Positions 29,872 to 41,400 of a DNA stretch of 64,000 nt are shown piece by piece. The notes beneath the pieces are model-generated. The model made no database searches. It was given only the letters and a program-made list of their open reading frames with translations, and was not told the origin of the DNA. Numbering within the stretch: position 1 is the first letter of the stretch; every line of letters begins with the position of its first letter. The translations under genes were made by a program, and so were the position numbers. This DNA comes from Tigriopus japonicus (taxonomy: Eukaryota; Arthropoda; Copepoda; Harpacticoida; Harpacticidae): positions 2,776,160 to 2,840,159 of the forward strand of contig CM021312.1 of NCBI GenBank assembly GCA_010645155.1, given 5' to 3'.

Positions 29872-30711
29872 GGCTAATCAGATTCTTGGGTGGGCGTGGC
29901 TGGCAGCTTAGTGCTTGTATAGCAATTGTGGTCTATTTCGAAGGAGAGAACAAGACAGAAGGAGGCGTGAACGGTCTGAGCAACAAGAGCAGAAGAGAAA
30001 GACTCAAAATAAAAACGGGCGTGGCGAGAGGCGACACGGTGACAAGTGCGTGGTAACAATTTATGTGAAACTTATTCATTCGTCCGCTTTGTCCCCACCA
30101 AAGATCCCAAAATAATCATTTACGGAAAGTTTCTCTTTTCTTCTCCTTTTTCTTGGGTTGTTCAGAACATCTATAACATATATCACATCCATTCACTAAT
30201 TTTCTGAAGACTCCAATGTCCAAGACAAACTGTAGTTTTTCTAAACCAATTTTAGGGGAAGTGTTTCTAGCTGGTTCTGACAAAATATATACGGTTGTTG
30301 AGGATGTTGGTGTGAGGGTAAATGTTCTTGAACAACAAAAAATGGAGGAGGCATTAAGAGCTTGCAGCTGGGGTTCATTTCGATAAGAAACTGGAAAAAT
30401 ATGGGGAAATTCTATTGGTGTGGTTCCTCTTCCTTATTGAATCTCGGAGATGGATGCGACGTCAGCTGTTGCACAGAGTTGGCCCAGCCGAAAACGGGGC
30501 GGATGAGGCTGAACGACAAAAAGGAGAGAGCTACGCAACAAGAACCATGGGATCCTCAAAGTAACAATCCGGTTCAAAGAAAAAACGAGTCTCACAACAA
30601 CGACGCTCCGAAAAAGGATTTGTGTGTCATATAAAATGTTGAGGTACGGTGATGATTTGTCTTTTATCCAATCCGACAAGGAGGGCCAAGAGTGGTCGTA
30701 GAATCTTTTAA

Positions 30712-30737
30712 GCAGTTCTAAGACTGCTTAGAACTGC
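30712..30737. repeat. Perfect 11-bp inverted repeat (hairpin)
   Basis: GCAGTTCTAAG (30712-30722) is followed by a four-base loop ACTG and its exact reverse complement CTTAGAACTGC (30727-30737). It lies about 490 bases downstream of the HR3 stop, probably in or beyond its 3'UTR. A related but unpaired copy of the left flank (GTCGTAGAAT...CAG.AGTTCT) recurs around 30820-30845. Confidence 0.85.
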
Positions 30738-30944
30738 AGACATAACTTTTTCTTTGCAGATGATGATGAATAGGGTAACTAGTTGAAGATGTAAGATAGT
30801 AGGAGGAGAAGTGGTAGTAGTCGTAGAATTCTTTCAGTAGTTCTGACAAGCATTTGTTGTGGTTGTTCTTGTATTTTTCACAGTTTCAAGCAAAAGTCCA
30901 TCCATCTTAGAATTGCTTTCTTGGAGGCTCTCAACACGAACTTC

Positions 30945-30950
30945 TTTATT
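30945..30950 (-). terminator. Candidate poly(A) signal for HR3
   Basis: TTTATT on the plus strand reads AATAAA on the minus strand, about 280 bases past the HR3 stop codon. A longer 3'UTR through the hairpin at 30.7 kb is equally possible. Confidence 0.4.
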
Positions 30951-31228
30951 CCTTATTTACACACGTGACCAAAACACCTTATGAATAGTAGCATCCGTCT
31001 CTAGTCAGCAAGCGAGTTTCAACAATTTTTCATCACAATCACCAATTTCCAAAGAGCTTGCGCACATTGGACCGATCGAACCTCTAATCCTACGGAAGAT
31101 CTGCAACTGAAGTTACAAAAATCCAAGATGTAAGATCCAGCTGAAAGTCATTCCCAAACACGTATAATTACTTACCATTGAGATTCGGAAATGTTGCCCA
31201 TGACAAGATGATGGATTTCCTATTTTCA

Positions 31229-32424
31229 CTATCCGTCTGCACTTGCAGGAAACAGTTCCCTGTGAAGGGCCGGGAATTCGACCAGCACGCCAGCATTGTT
31301 TCGGAACTTGTTCAAGGCTTCCAGGTGCATATAATTAATTTCCCTAGAAAAAAAAAGAAAAAGAACCAACTTTTAGTTTATTGTAATATTTATGTTTTAA
31401 GTATTGCTTCTATAATTACCTTAAACTATGTCTCTTGGTCATGAGCTTGTTGATGACGGACACATCACCTTTGACAGCGACCATAGGAGGTCGGTGAGTG
31501 AGCTCTCGTTGAAGTGCGGTAAGTACTGCATTGTTCAGTCGACTGATCTCCTCCGTATTCCTTAAGCCGGGTCGATCTGAAGACGAGAAACAAAACTATG
31601 TCAAAAATATTTTGTACTTTTTTGGGAAAATGCATGATCTAAATTACCATCTTGCAACAAAATGTAGGCGGAATAGAGTGACAAAGCCACTTCTGACAGT
31701 TGCATCTCGGCCAGATCTTGGGCAAAGTCAAAAATGCGGTTGGCCAGCCGCATCTCTTGGGTGTCACGGTTGGTTGTGAAGGCTTCCATAGGTAGCATCG
31801 TGTCAGAAAAGAGCACGGCGAACTGGGAAATGTCATAGTATCGGCTCATCCGGATGATGGCCAACTCGAACAACCCTAAAATAGTTGAAATTAATAAACT
31901 TTTGTTCGGAATCTAATTGAAAACACATATAATACTTGCTTTTGATGCTCAATTAATGAAACTTTCGTAATGAAAAATTACAAATACGTGAGTAAATGCA
32001 GTACAGTAAAAATAGGGTACGAAGATCGTTTGTTGTAATTAAAGGCACTTGTTTAGGGACACATCTCTGTTTTTCTTACCTCCTTTTAGAAGAACGATTT
32101 GGTCCTCTTGGGGAAATTTCATGAATCCAGGTAACATTTTAGCAAATTCAATTATCTGTGTAATGATGGTGGTGAGCCCCTGAGCACATTGAAGCCAAAG
32201 TTCCTCTTGCGTCTGTAAAGCACAGGAATTATCAATGTTAATGAGATGGAAACAGCTCTATTTTTCTCGATTATATGGTCTTACCAGACTTTTGAAGGCG
32301 AACACCTTCGATTGATCCACGCCCACCTTCCATCTCTCTTGAATGACATCCTTGGAGAAGAGACTAGTTCGAGTGTGGGCCTCAAAAATGGAATTTGAGA
32401 GGAGGACACTGATTCGATCAGGAT
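31229..32424 (-). CDS. Hr3: HR3 ligand-binding domain exons
   Basis: Five exons (32424-32285, 32212-32080, 31875-31648, 31576-31420, 31343-31229) encode the ligand-binding fold. Readable landmarks are [15 protein letters not shown] (helix 1-2 region), the nuclear-receptor signature [37 protein letters not shown], and the last exon [13 protein letters not shown] with PALHRELF (helix 12/AF-2). Introns are 71 bp to about 200 bp. If the last donor (31419) is not used, the frame reads SLR and stops, giving a receptor without helix 12. Confidence 0.93.
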
Positions 32425-35400
32425 CTAGAAGGAAAAAAACGCCTCAATCAGCTCCAGAGTCTTTGGGATCAATTGTGGGACGGCCGCCCCAAAAGGGAGT
32501 AAAAATCAAAACGGAGGAGTGAGAAGGAGAGTATTAAGATTATTTACCATGCTGAAGTTCCTCTTGTAGTAAGAAGATTTCACTAGGAATTCCCAACCCG
32601 TTAGCGTTTGCTGCTCCTTCCAAGCCCCCGCCTCCCCCGGCGGCTCCGAGACTGGAGGGAGACTGACGATTGACATTATTGGAAGACGAAGAATCGGCAG
32701 AATAAATGGTACTATCCACGAACCCACCGCCAAGGAGATCATGACCACCCAATTGTCGTGGACCGTTGATGTCATGAGGACCTCCACTGCCTATACTTCC
32801 CCCATCACCAACACCGTGGAAATTAGAGCCAGCAAGTTCCTGCTTGATGGTATGTTGAACCGAGCCCAGAAGGCCCAAACCACCGGTACCCGGATTGATC
32901 CCATGGAGACCCATCAGGCCCCCCATGCGACCATGTAAAGAGCTGGCAGTTGGGGTGTGGTTGTTGGTACGTAGGTGTTTAAGGCCTGAAAGAGAGCCCA
33001 AGGCTAGTATCATGCACAAGAAGAGATAGAGAGAGGAGAGAGAAAAAGGTGAAGCAATATCACACCCGTTAGAACTTCAGGAGAAAGAGAGAGGTGACGT
33101 TAATATTAGTCGAGAAAATAGCACCATCCATCAACAAATGTCAAAAAATGAAACAAGATCAACGCTGTCGACCATTCTAACAAGTTACTGGGGAGTGTAA
33201 TCTTGAGATGTGCAACAACGCTTTGAGCCAAGTAGCGGTTCCAGACGGGTAGATGTGGTAACTGTATTTCCTTCCCACTTCCCCCTCTTTCCTTGATCAG
33301 TGACTCGCAATTGCCATTTCATTGTGATTTTTCTCAGATTTCGTTTGCTTCAGATCGTTCTGCCAAAGAGCGCATCGAAAATGATGCCATGTTCGTACCA
33401 ATTCCTCCGTTAGGCCTCCATCACCACAAGAGTAGCTCCAAGCAATGTCTTCGCTACTGTTGACAAGTTTGTTGTGTTTTTATTCCAAAGTTTGCCGTTC
33501 TAATTTGATTCACATGACTAGCAGTTGTATGATGGAGAGGAAAAAAAGTACCATGCTGATCATCTTGATGATGGCGATGAGAACTGGGTGAATTCCAGAG
33601 ATTCATCATCACTTTGAAGGAAGGAAGCCATTTCCCACCGTTAGATTGCATCACTATACCACATTTATCAGCCACCTTATTTCTTTACTAATCCCATATT
33701 GTCGCCACCGTCATCCTTATTTAAGTGGAACTGCAAAATTTTGCGCACCTACGTGGGAACTACGAACCCATGTCGAGTTAGAATGGTTTCACGTTAAGAG
33801 CAAGGTAATGGAAAAGAAATGAAAAATTGGTTTTGGTCAACTCACCTGCGGTGGCAGAAAGATCTCCGCCTCCGTTGGGGGTCCCGCCACTATGGTTCCG
33901 AGAGGTGATCACGCCCCCTGGCATGGTTGGACTGAGTTCAGCTCCGCCCCCACCTCGACTGGCCGGAGTTTCGAACGGGCTCGTGGTCGAATCCACGTTC
34001 CCGTAATCGGTCCAATCGGAGGAAGCGCCATTCCCACTGACAGAGGTAGGGGTGTGACCGGCGGAGACGGGCGTGCCAGGTGTGGCACCTGAAGGGGCTG
34101 ACACGGGCACAGAGCCTGTTGACAGGCTAGAGAAAGTCGAGTACGAATTGGCAGGATTGTAGTCTGTGTTGTAAGGAAACCTAAAGGTAAAAAGGCACAG
34201 AAAAAGGGACGTTTGAGACTGATCTGATTGTAGAGGAACCGTATCACCAACACTCATAATACTTACATATGATCTGTGGATGAGGGCTGAGGCGGGTCAA
34301 AGACGGAAGCGGTGGTGTCCGGAGACGACCCACTATTGGTATGAGAACGGCTAATAGCACCGCCAGATGCGGCCGCGGCCGCCTGTTGGCTGTTCATGTT
34401 CTTATGGTAGCGGACCTCGTCTTCGACCTTCTCGCGCTGCTTCTTGGACATTCGTCCGAATTTCACAGCTGAAACAAAACAATGGCAAAATAAAATCAGA
34501 ATCTTTTCATCAACCACAAATTCCACGATGAATGACGAAATGCGGCGATTTCGATCTTGCAAATTGTTAGCTTGCGCCATCCGTGACCAAATAACCATGC
34601 AAAAAAGACTATTTGCAGGGAGATGTGGATCAGGTGAAAGTGAGTGTGTGTGTGAAGAGACGCGATTGGCCAACAACAACGCATTAGGGAGGATTCTCCA
34701 TATGCATCATTTTACGGACGTACAACTCAAAGTGATATGGAGGTCGATGTCGGGGGCAAAAGAAAACCCTTAATTGATGACCCTCGATCTTTCGCCTCTA
34801 AAAAATGTGTCTAATGGACCTTTTTTCATGAAGAAATTCTTGGCCCGAGCCAAGACACCCCGCTGGTTTCAGATTCTTTGGTCATTTGTCATCGGCTTAA
34901 AATCCCGATGCGACGATATTTTGACCAACCATCAGAGAAACTTCAAGGGAGTATCTCCAACCAATATCGGTTTCCAGTGGAACATCCGAATGAAGGGAGG
35001 CCTTAATACGCAAAAGTATCTTAATGGCAAACTTTTGACGTCGTTTTAACCCTACAAACGTTTCCCAACAAGGCCGCTTATAAAAAGAGGGCCAAGGCCA
35101 AAGAGTGGGAACTAGAAGTGCGCACCAAAATTGGCGGTCACTGCAAATTCATTCCTATGTAATTGAATTCTTATTATTGCTAATAACAACACCAACCATA
35201 GCTTTCGTCCCCTCATTCATCTGTATCGAGTTATTGATCATTCTCCCTCCATTCGCCAGCAACTGGGATCTTCCTTCTCTCATTGGAATCCCACTACCAA
35301 GCTTCTCCATACACTCGTACAACGTATCTTTTGGTATTGTGAGTGTGTCACTGGGTCTCTTCTTGAGGTTCGTGGTTGGCTGGTTCAGCAAGACTCACCA

Positions 35401-38400
35401 ACTCAAACTACAAGTAACCATCCATCTCACCCTCCCCCCTCTTCATCCTAATCACATGGAGTTAGCAGCACCCCTCTTCGAGTCAGGGATGTGGGTATTC
35501 TATTATCCCCAGGTCTTTCTTTTTCGTCTTACCCTGTGCTACGTTTCTAAGTCTTCTTCGACGCTGAAGGCTCAAAAAGGGATGGAAAAAGGGAAAGCTT
35601 GATCCTAATATCCCTGCAACGAAGTTGGACCTCAAGTGCTGTCTTTGCAGATTGCATTCGCACCCCATTGGATCAATGATCCCTTGTTTGAATAAAGTAA
35701 GCGTTCCAAGGTTTGCTAGTTATCATGCATTCCTCGTGGAACAAAATAAAACATTGTTGTTCCTAACCGAAAAAATGAACTAAACCGAAATCCTGCTAGT
35801 ATTTGGCGAGTTCCTCATTAGAGCTTTTGTCTAATGTGCCTTGATTACTTTCGAAAAAAGGCTTTTTGCAACTGCATTGGCGATGATTATTCGTTCGTGT
35901 TCACTCGCTTCTTCCCCGATCTATGGACATCCGGTAGTTCGATGGTGGGTCGGTCTTTCTCCTCGTTCTTCAATGAATACACAAGCATGTTGAGGGGGAG
36001 AGGCTGCCATGCCAATCGGTCTCCCACTTGCACCAATACGAACAACGTGAATAAGTGGAGCTCCTAGGCATGTTGGCCCAGTCCCCCACTACCCTGGATC
36101 TATCATCTCGGCCCCTTCGTTCGTTGATTCCTTGCTTGCATACTTCCCTCCCCTCGAGCGAGTTGCATTCTTCGATCCTCTTCCTGCTGCAACTACTCCA
36201 CCACTCTCCTCCTCACTCCTAATACCAACTCTGCAGATGGAAGAAAAACGACGAATGTTCCTTCCGTGGGGTGGGGGAATTGGAACTCGCTTGGGTTGGG
36301 AACTTGGGACAGAACGCGATTGATCCATGAGAGAGAGCGAGAAAAAAGGAAGGAAAAAGAGTTTCGGGTGGTGGGGAGCTATTCAAGTTATTCATGCAAT
36401 ATCCAAGTATTACTCGAGTCAGTCAAACTTGCACTCTTTCTCGGCAAATCCGATTCATGTTGGCAGCTATAATTGTTCATATCATGGAAAAGAACGCCAC
36501 GTTTCAAAATGAGCGTTGTGCAAAGGCCATTGCTCTTAGCTGAAGCATGAGTTTGACAAGTTGGATCAAGTTGTACTTGGTTAAAAGGGGGGTTGTTTAG
36601 TTCAAATACAGATTGAAGCCAACGGAACTTCCTTTTGAGCCTTATGTTTCAACATCATACGGACAGAGAGAACTGCAGGCCATTGAACCTTTATCATTCC
36701 CGTTCGTTCGTTCATTCGTTTGTTCGTCCTCTCCTTCGTTTTCTCCTCTTCCTCCTCCCCCTTTCCCAAAGATTAACTCTCAATCATTCGTCCCCACGAG
36801 AAGAAGAAGACCTTGCAAATGTATGTACAAGTACCGCATGTATTTTCTGAGTAGATTAAGCCGAGTATTTGCATCCCTGCTTCTTAATAACTGCATAATT
36901 GTGCTTTACGTATTCGCCATACCGTATGGATCAGAGTTATTTGGCATGTGTATCGAGTTTTTTTTTGCATGTTTATGAAACCGTAATGGTTGTGGTGCAG
37001 TCATTACGTCAACCAGAGACCATCGTGGTAAAAAAGAAGCTTCCGAACAAGCAAGCCTGCTGCAGTTATCCTCAATCACGGGTGCAATGCCCTGAGGAAA
37101 TTGCCATTTGACGACGGGGTAAAATACATTTGACGATTCTCGATTGCACAAGCGCAGAATTGATCCAAATGCGAAAAAAGGCGGATGCAGTTTGAAATGT
37201 CGGACGGAACTGAAACGTAGCATCGACCCTTGGCTTGGTATCGAGGCTGTGAAAATAGAGAGGGATTGATTGATCAAAACAAGAGTGTTCCAATTTCTAT
37301 CCATGAGATTGTGAGCCCACAAGTGTGTCAAGAAGCCAATACACTCTTGATGGTTCTCTCTGCGAAGCTATTTGGGCAGAAGGCTGTACGGCAGTATACA
37401 ACCGACCACAGAATGGCATTTTTGTCTCAAGGAATCGCATAAAATGGAACATTCCATTGGATTTACGACCACCCACACGCCTCCATGGACTTTTCATTCT
37501 ACGTGGAACAAAACCTTTTCCATTGTGAGTAAACATGCGTTGAAACCTTTTCCTCATCAAAAATGCTTTCGTTGCTCGAAACAGGAATTAGCTGTGTATT
37601 TAGGCTTAAAATAGTGGACATTCATAGACCTCTAAGGCCCTCAAAGTAGGTCAGTCGTCATTTACAAAGAAATTGAGTGATCAACAAGCCTGCGTTTCAG
37701 CAGTGATGAGAGTGTTCCACAAGACTCCACCGAATGGGGAGGGAGCATTTGTTGCTAATCAAAACTAATTACACAAACAAGAGAGAGAGAGAGAAAGAGC
37801 GCCAGTTTGAGCACCACAAATTCTCGTGATCACTTTCGTTCGATTGGTGCTGCACAACCATCACTATGCGTTGGTCTTGTGGAGCATGCAAATGGACAAG
37901 GAGCTTCAATGGTCTCTCGTGGAACAAAGAAATGATCCAGGGCCAACATAAACAACTGCTTTGACAAAGAGGCCCTTTTTCAGACGGCGGATTCATGTTT
38001 TTCTTTCGGCTGACTCCAATGGAAGCCGGTGTGTACGTAGCGTACACTGCATGAAGGTAGGTAGTTAAGCTGTAGTAGTACATTTCCTTGAAGGAGGAGG
38101 GAACAACAAAAGAAAGCCATTTGACTTGGCGCTAAGAACAAAGCTTTTTTAAGCTTTAAGAACGGAAGGTAGATTAGAATTTATTGCGCCGAGATTGTTT
38201 CCTGTAGATAAAAATCCCAATGGGGGAGAAAACTGCACTTATTTTCGTTCAACACCAGTTTATTAACCCGAGGCCAGCAGGCCTCAGTTTTTTATCGTCT
38301 GACCCAGTTCCTCAAATGAGCTTTGCCAATTTCATGCTTTCATAATTAATCCAAGGACATTTCACCACAGGCCAAATATGGAGGGCTCTAGAGCACGACT

Positions 38401-41400
38401 GTTTTGTATATTAACCATTGAATAATTCACTTTAACTCCCCCCTATTTGTAGCATGAACCGCGTAAACTGAGGACAAAGCAATTTCTTCAACTCCAATTA
38501 TCTGAGGTCCTCAGACGACTGAAATGGCGATGGGACATGCTTTATCATTATTACTTCGGAAAATAACGAGGATATCGGTTCTTGCTCCCCTATGTTTGGA
38601 AGCGGAATGCAAAATGAGATCTGCAAAATTCATCAAATGCTGGCATTCGCAGTTCATGCCAAGTTTGTACCGTACTTCAGAGCTGTTACGCTGGCTTTTC
38701 CATCATCGCAAGCAGCAGATGATGGATGACGTAACCCGTTTTTCCGATTTTTGCAAGTTCTAGTGACCCACATCTCAAATGAGGCATGTATCTCTTGAGC
38801 AAACAGTATTGGAATGAGTGTCAAAAGAGCACGCAGTATGTCCTTTCCAATCCCATACAAGTCACACATCGAGTTTCATCATAATAATGATTTGAACAAA
38901 AGCGGCGAATACTTGCTGAACCAATCTTGGATGACTGACGAATCCTCCTCCTCCTCGTTCTGTCTCCCCTCTTTTTATATGATTTCCAAATGTCTCCTGA
39001 CAATGGAAAACCAGCCACATCTGTGAGCACTCAAGCCTGTCTCCAATTCCGCTGAGAAGCGGCTGATTTTCAATCCATTTATTGCGCCATGGTTCCTGGT
39101 AATTACATGCATGGTCATCCGTCCAATCCCGAGAAAAATGCATTACATCCTAGCCATGTTTATGACTAAACCACCCGTCCATCCAACCCTCCCAAAGGTA
39201 TGTTGTCCCCCAGAAAACTGTAAAGAGGTGGTTGCCTAACAGACTCAAGCTGCCACTCAAAACTTCAAACACGTATATGGGGAACGAACAGCTTGCTGTC
39301 TGATGTACGTAGATGACTCCCCGACGTCTCCGTATGTGGTTGTGATCGGGTCCGGAACGTAAGCCACCTGTGCTACTCTCAGTGTCTAAGCGGTCCCGCA
39401 ACCCCTCCGCATGAAAGATGTCTTCCTCATTTTCTTGCCCACTTCCCAAAGACAGCTAAACGAAAAGGCGGAGGAGACAGCGGAGAGCCTGGCTTCATAG
39501 GTGGTATTGACGTCAGTCCGAGAGAGGACCGACATGGGACCACTAGTAGTGGCTACTCACCCCTTGGCAACATGACGAATGAACAAGCCCGATTATGAGG
39601 AGGAGGCGGAAGAGGAGAGTTGCGGTGGGGCGCCCTCTGGATCTCCAGGCTGGCCCCAAGACATTGCAAACAAAGCAGCTTCGTTTTCAACCAGACATCG
39701 GTGAACGAGGCAACAGCTTATTGCCTAGGTTTGACCTACTTTTCGCCAAGATTGTACTTTTTCGCCTATGTCGGAGGGCGACATTTTACAAGACATTGGG
39801 AGGGTTAGGTCCTGACAACTTGATCTTTTATGGCCCATGAAGAGTCAAATATAGAGTGGGTGATGGATGTTTGATGGGCAAGCATTTCATCCTTCACTCC
39901 CCCTCATCCCCATTCAAAGCATTCAAAACGAGAGAGGATATAGCCTTTCTAAAACAACTTTCGCTCGTTTTGAATGGGAAAAACGAACATACAATCATGG
40001 GTAGCGACATCCATTCAACTCAACGCCATGTGAATGCAAAACAAAGATGTGTACAAATGTGAGTGTCTCATATCAAGTCATCATCCTAACAACACAATGT
40101 AAGTCACTTCCAAATCACCTGCCTTTCGCTCTTCACGGAGACTCTCCAGCCTTTTTTTCCTTTCAAAGAGATCCCGCTATCTATCACATCATGGAGTTCT
40201 ACTACTCGTTCGGTACTCTTTGGACGAGCGAAACAAGTAACGGAAATAAGCCATTACTCAGGAATGGTCATGATGAGGGCTCTCGCCAGACACGTTTCCA
40301 AAATCTGATGGTGTGATTGCCATCGCATCACTAACCCACATTCACCTGTTTCACATTTTATTTCCGCATCATCAACGGAACATTTCTTTTTTTAGCCTCC
40401 CTCGTCAGAGAAAGGAACGAGAAGATAAAAAGACCCTCCCCCCCAGATACACGTAAACGATAACACTGAACCGGGCTTACCGTCTCTTGACATCCCGAGG
40501 GTTAAACACTTTTGAAGTCTGCAGTACTGACACCGATTTCTGTTCACCCGGTCCACCACACAGTTCTTCTGTCTTGGACACTGATAATTGACAACACTAC
40601 TTTGGGACCGTCGAAAGAAGCCTTTGCAGCCTTCACACGTGATGACACCATAATGGACTCCACTCGACTTGTCGCCACAAACTTTGCATGGAATAATCTC
40701 GATTTGGGCTGGAAAGAGAAACAGAGAAGCAAACTTGATTAACAGTGTTCGAAATGGTATTTCCTTGCAAAGAAGAGAAGGTTCACTCAAGCATGTCAGC
40801 TTGACGGATTGCAAAACGTGTCTCATGTAGCAGGTGTTGCATCACACCAAGCCAAGACTCTACTACAAAGGAAACTGGACAACCTCAAGAGCGAGACTGA
40901 GGATGCATTTCATGGTTCACTCTGTGAATAATGCCTACCATTCTGGTCCACCATGATCATGGGATGGTACCCATTGTGAGTGGAGCTCAGGCCTTGATGT
41001 GAACCACGAGGATCTGAATGGGCCAGGAGCGAGTCCTGCGGGATAGGAGCGGGTCCCATCATCCGCATCATGGACGGTGGCAGATTCTCACGACCACTAC
41101 ACACACTCAACATGGAGAGATTTAAACCTCACAACGGACGAGATCAATAGAATTCAAGAATTGGCATTCGCACTAAAGCCAAAGACCCACCCCCCAAGTA
41201 AAGCTGTACTAAAAGAACTTCAAACACATACTAGACAAGATTCCTCCACGACCAAGTTAAGACTCCACCCAAAAAAAGAGACTGAAGAGGAGCGTTAAAA
41301 AAATTTCTGACTTCCATGTCCTCAGAGCTCCAAGCAGGTGCCGTCTCGAGTGGTTTCCAGATTTCCTCGTAGGCCCTCTGGGCCAGGACAGCAGGGACAT

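Larger units (their letters stand above)
28973..31228. other. Intergenic between RING gene and HR3, likely both 3'UTRs
   Basis: No protein-coding exon is recognised. The region holds an AATAAA for the RING gene, several simple repeats (TAA/TGA repeats at 29068-29108, GTAG/GATA repeats at 29838-29871), a perfect 11-bp-arm hairpin at 30712-30737, and an AATAAA on the minus strand at 30950-30945 that may end HR3 transcripts. The frames at 29496-29687 and 29915-30115 are low-complexity and not convincing. Confidence 0.6.
34469..40480. other. HR3 6-kb intron, no other gene recognised
   Basis: This intron separates the zinc fingers from their C-terminal extension. The largest frame in it (35105-35602, plus strand) is hydrophobic but resembles no family, has no supporting splice partner and lies within pyrimidine-rich sequence. 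Confidence 0.6.

Noticed and set aside
35105..35602. 165-codon hydrophobic frame on the plus strand
   Set aside because: It lies inside an HR3 intron, is pyrimidine-rich, resembles no family and has no promoter or splice partner.
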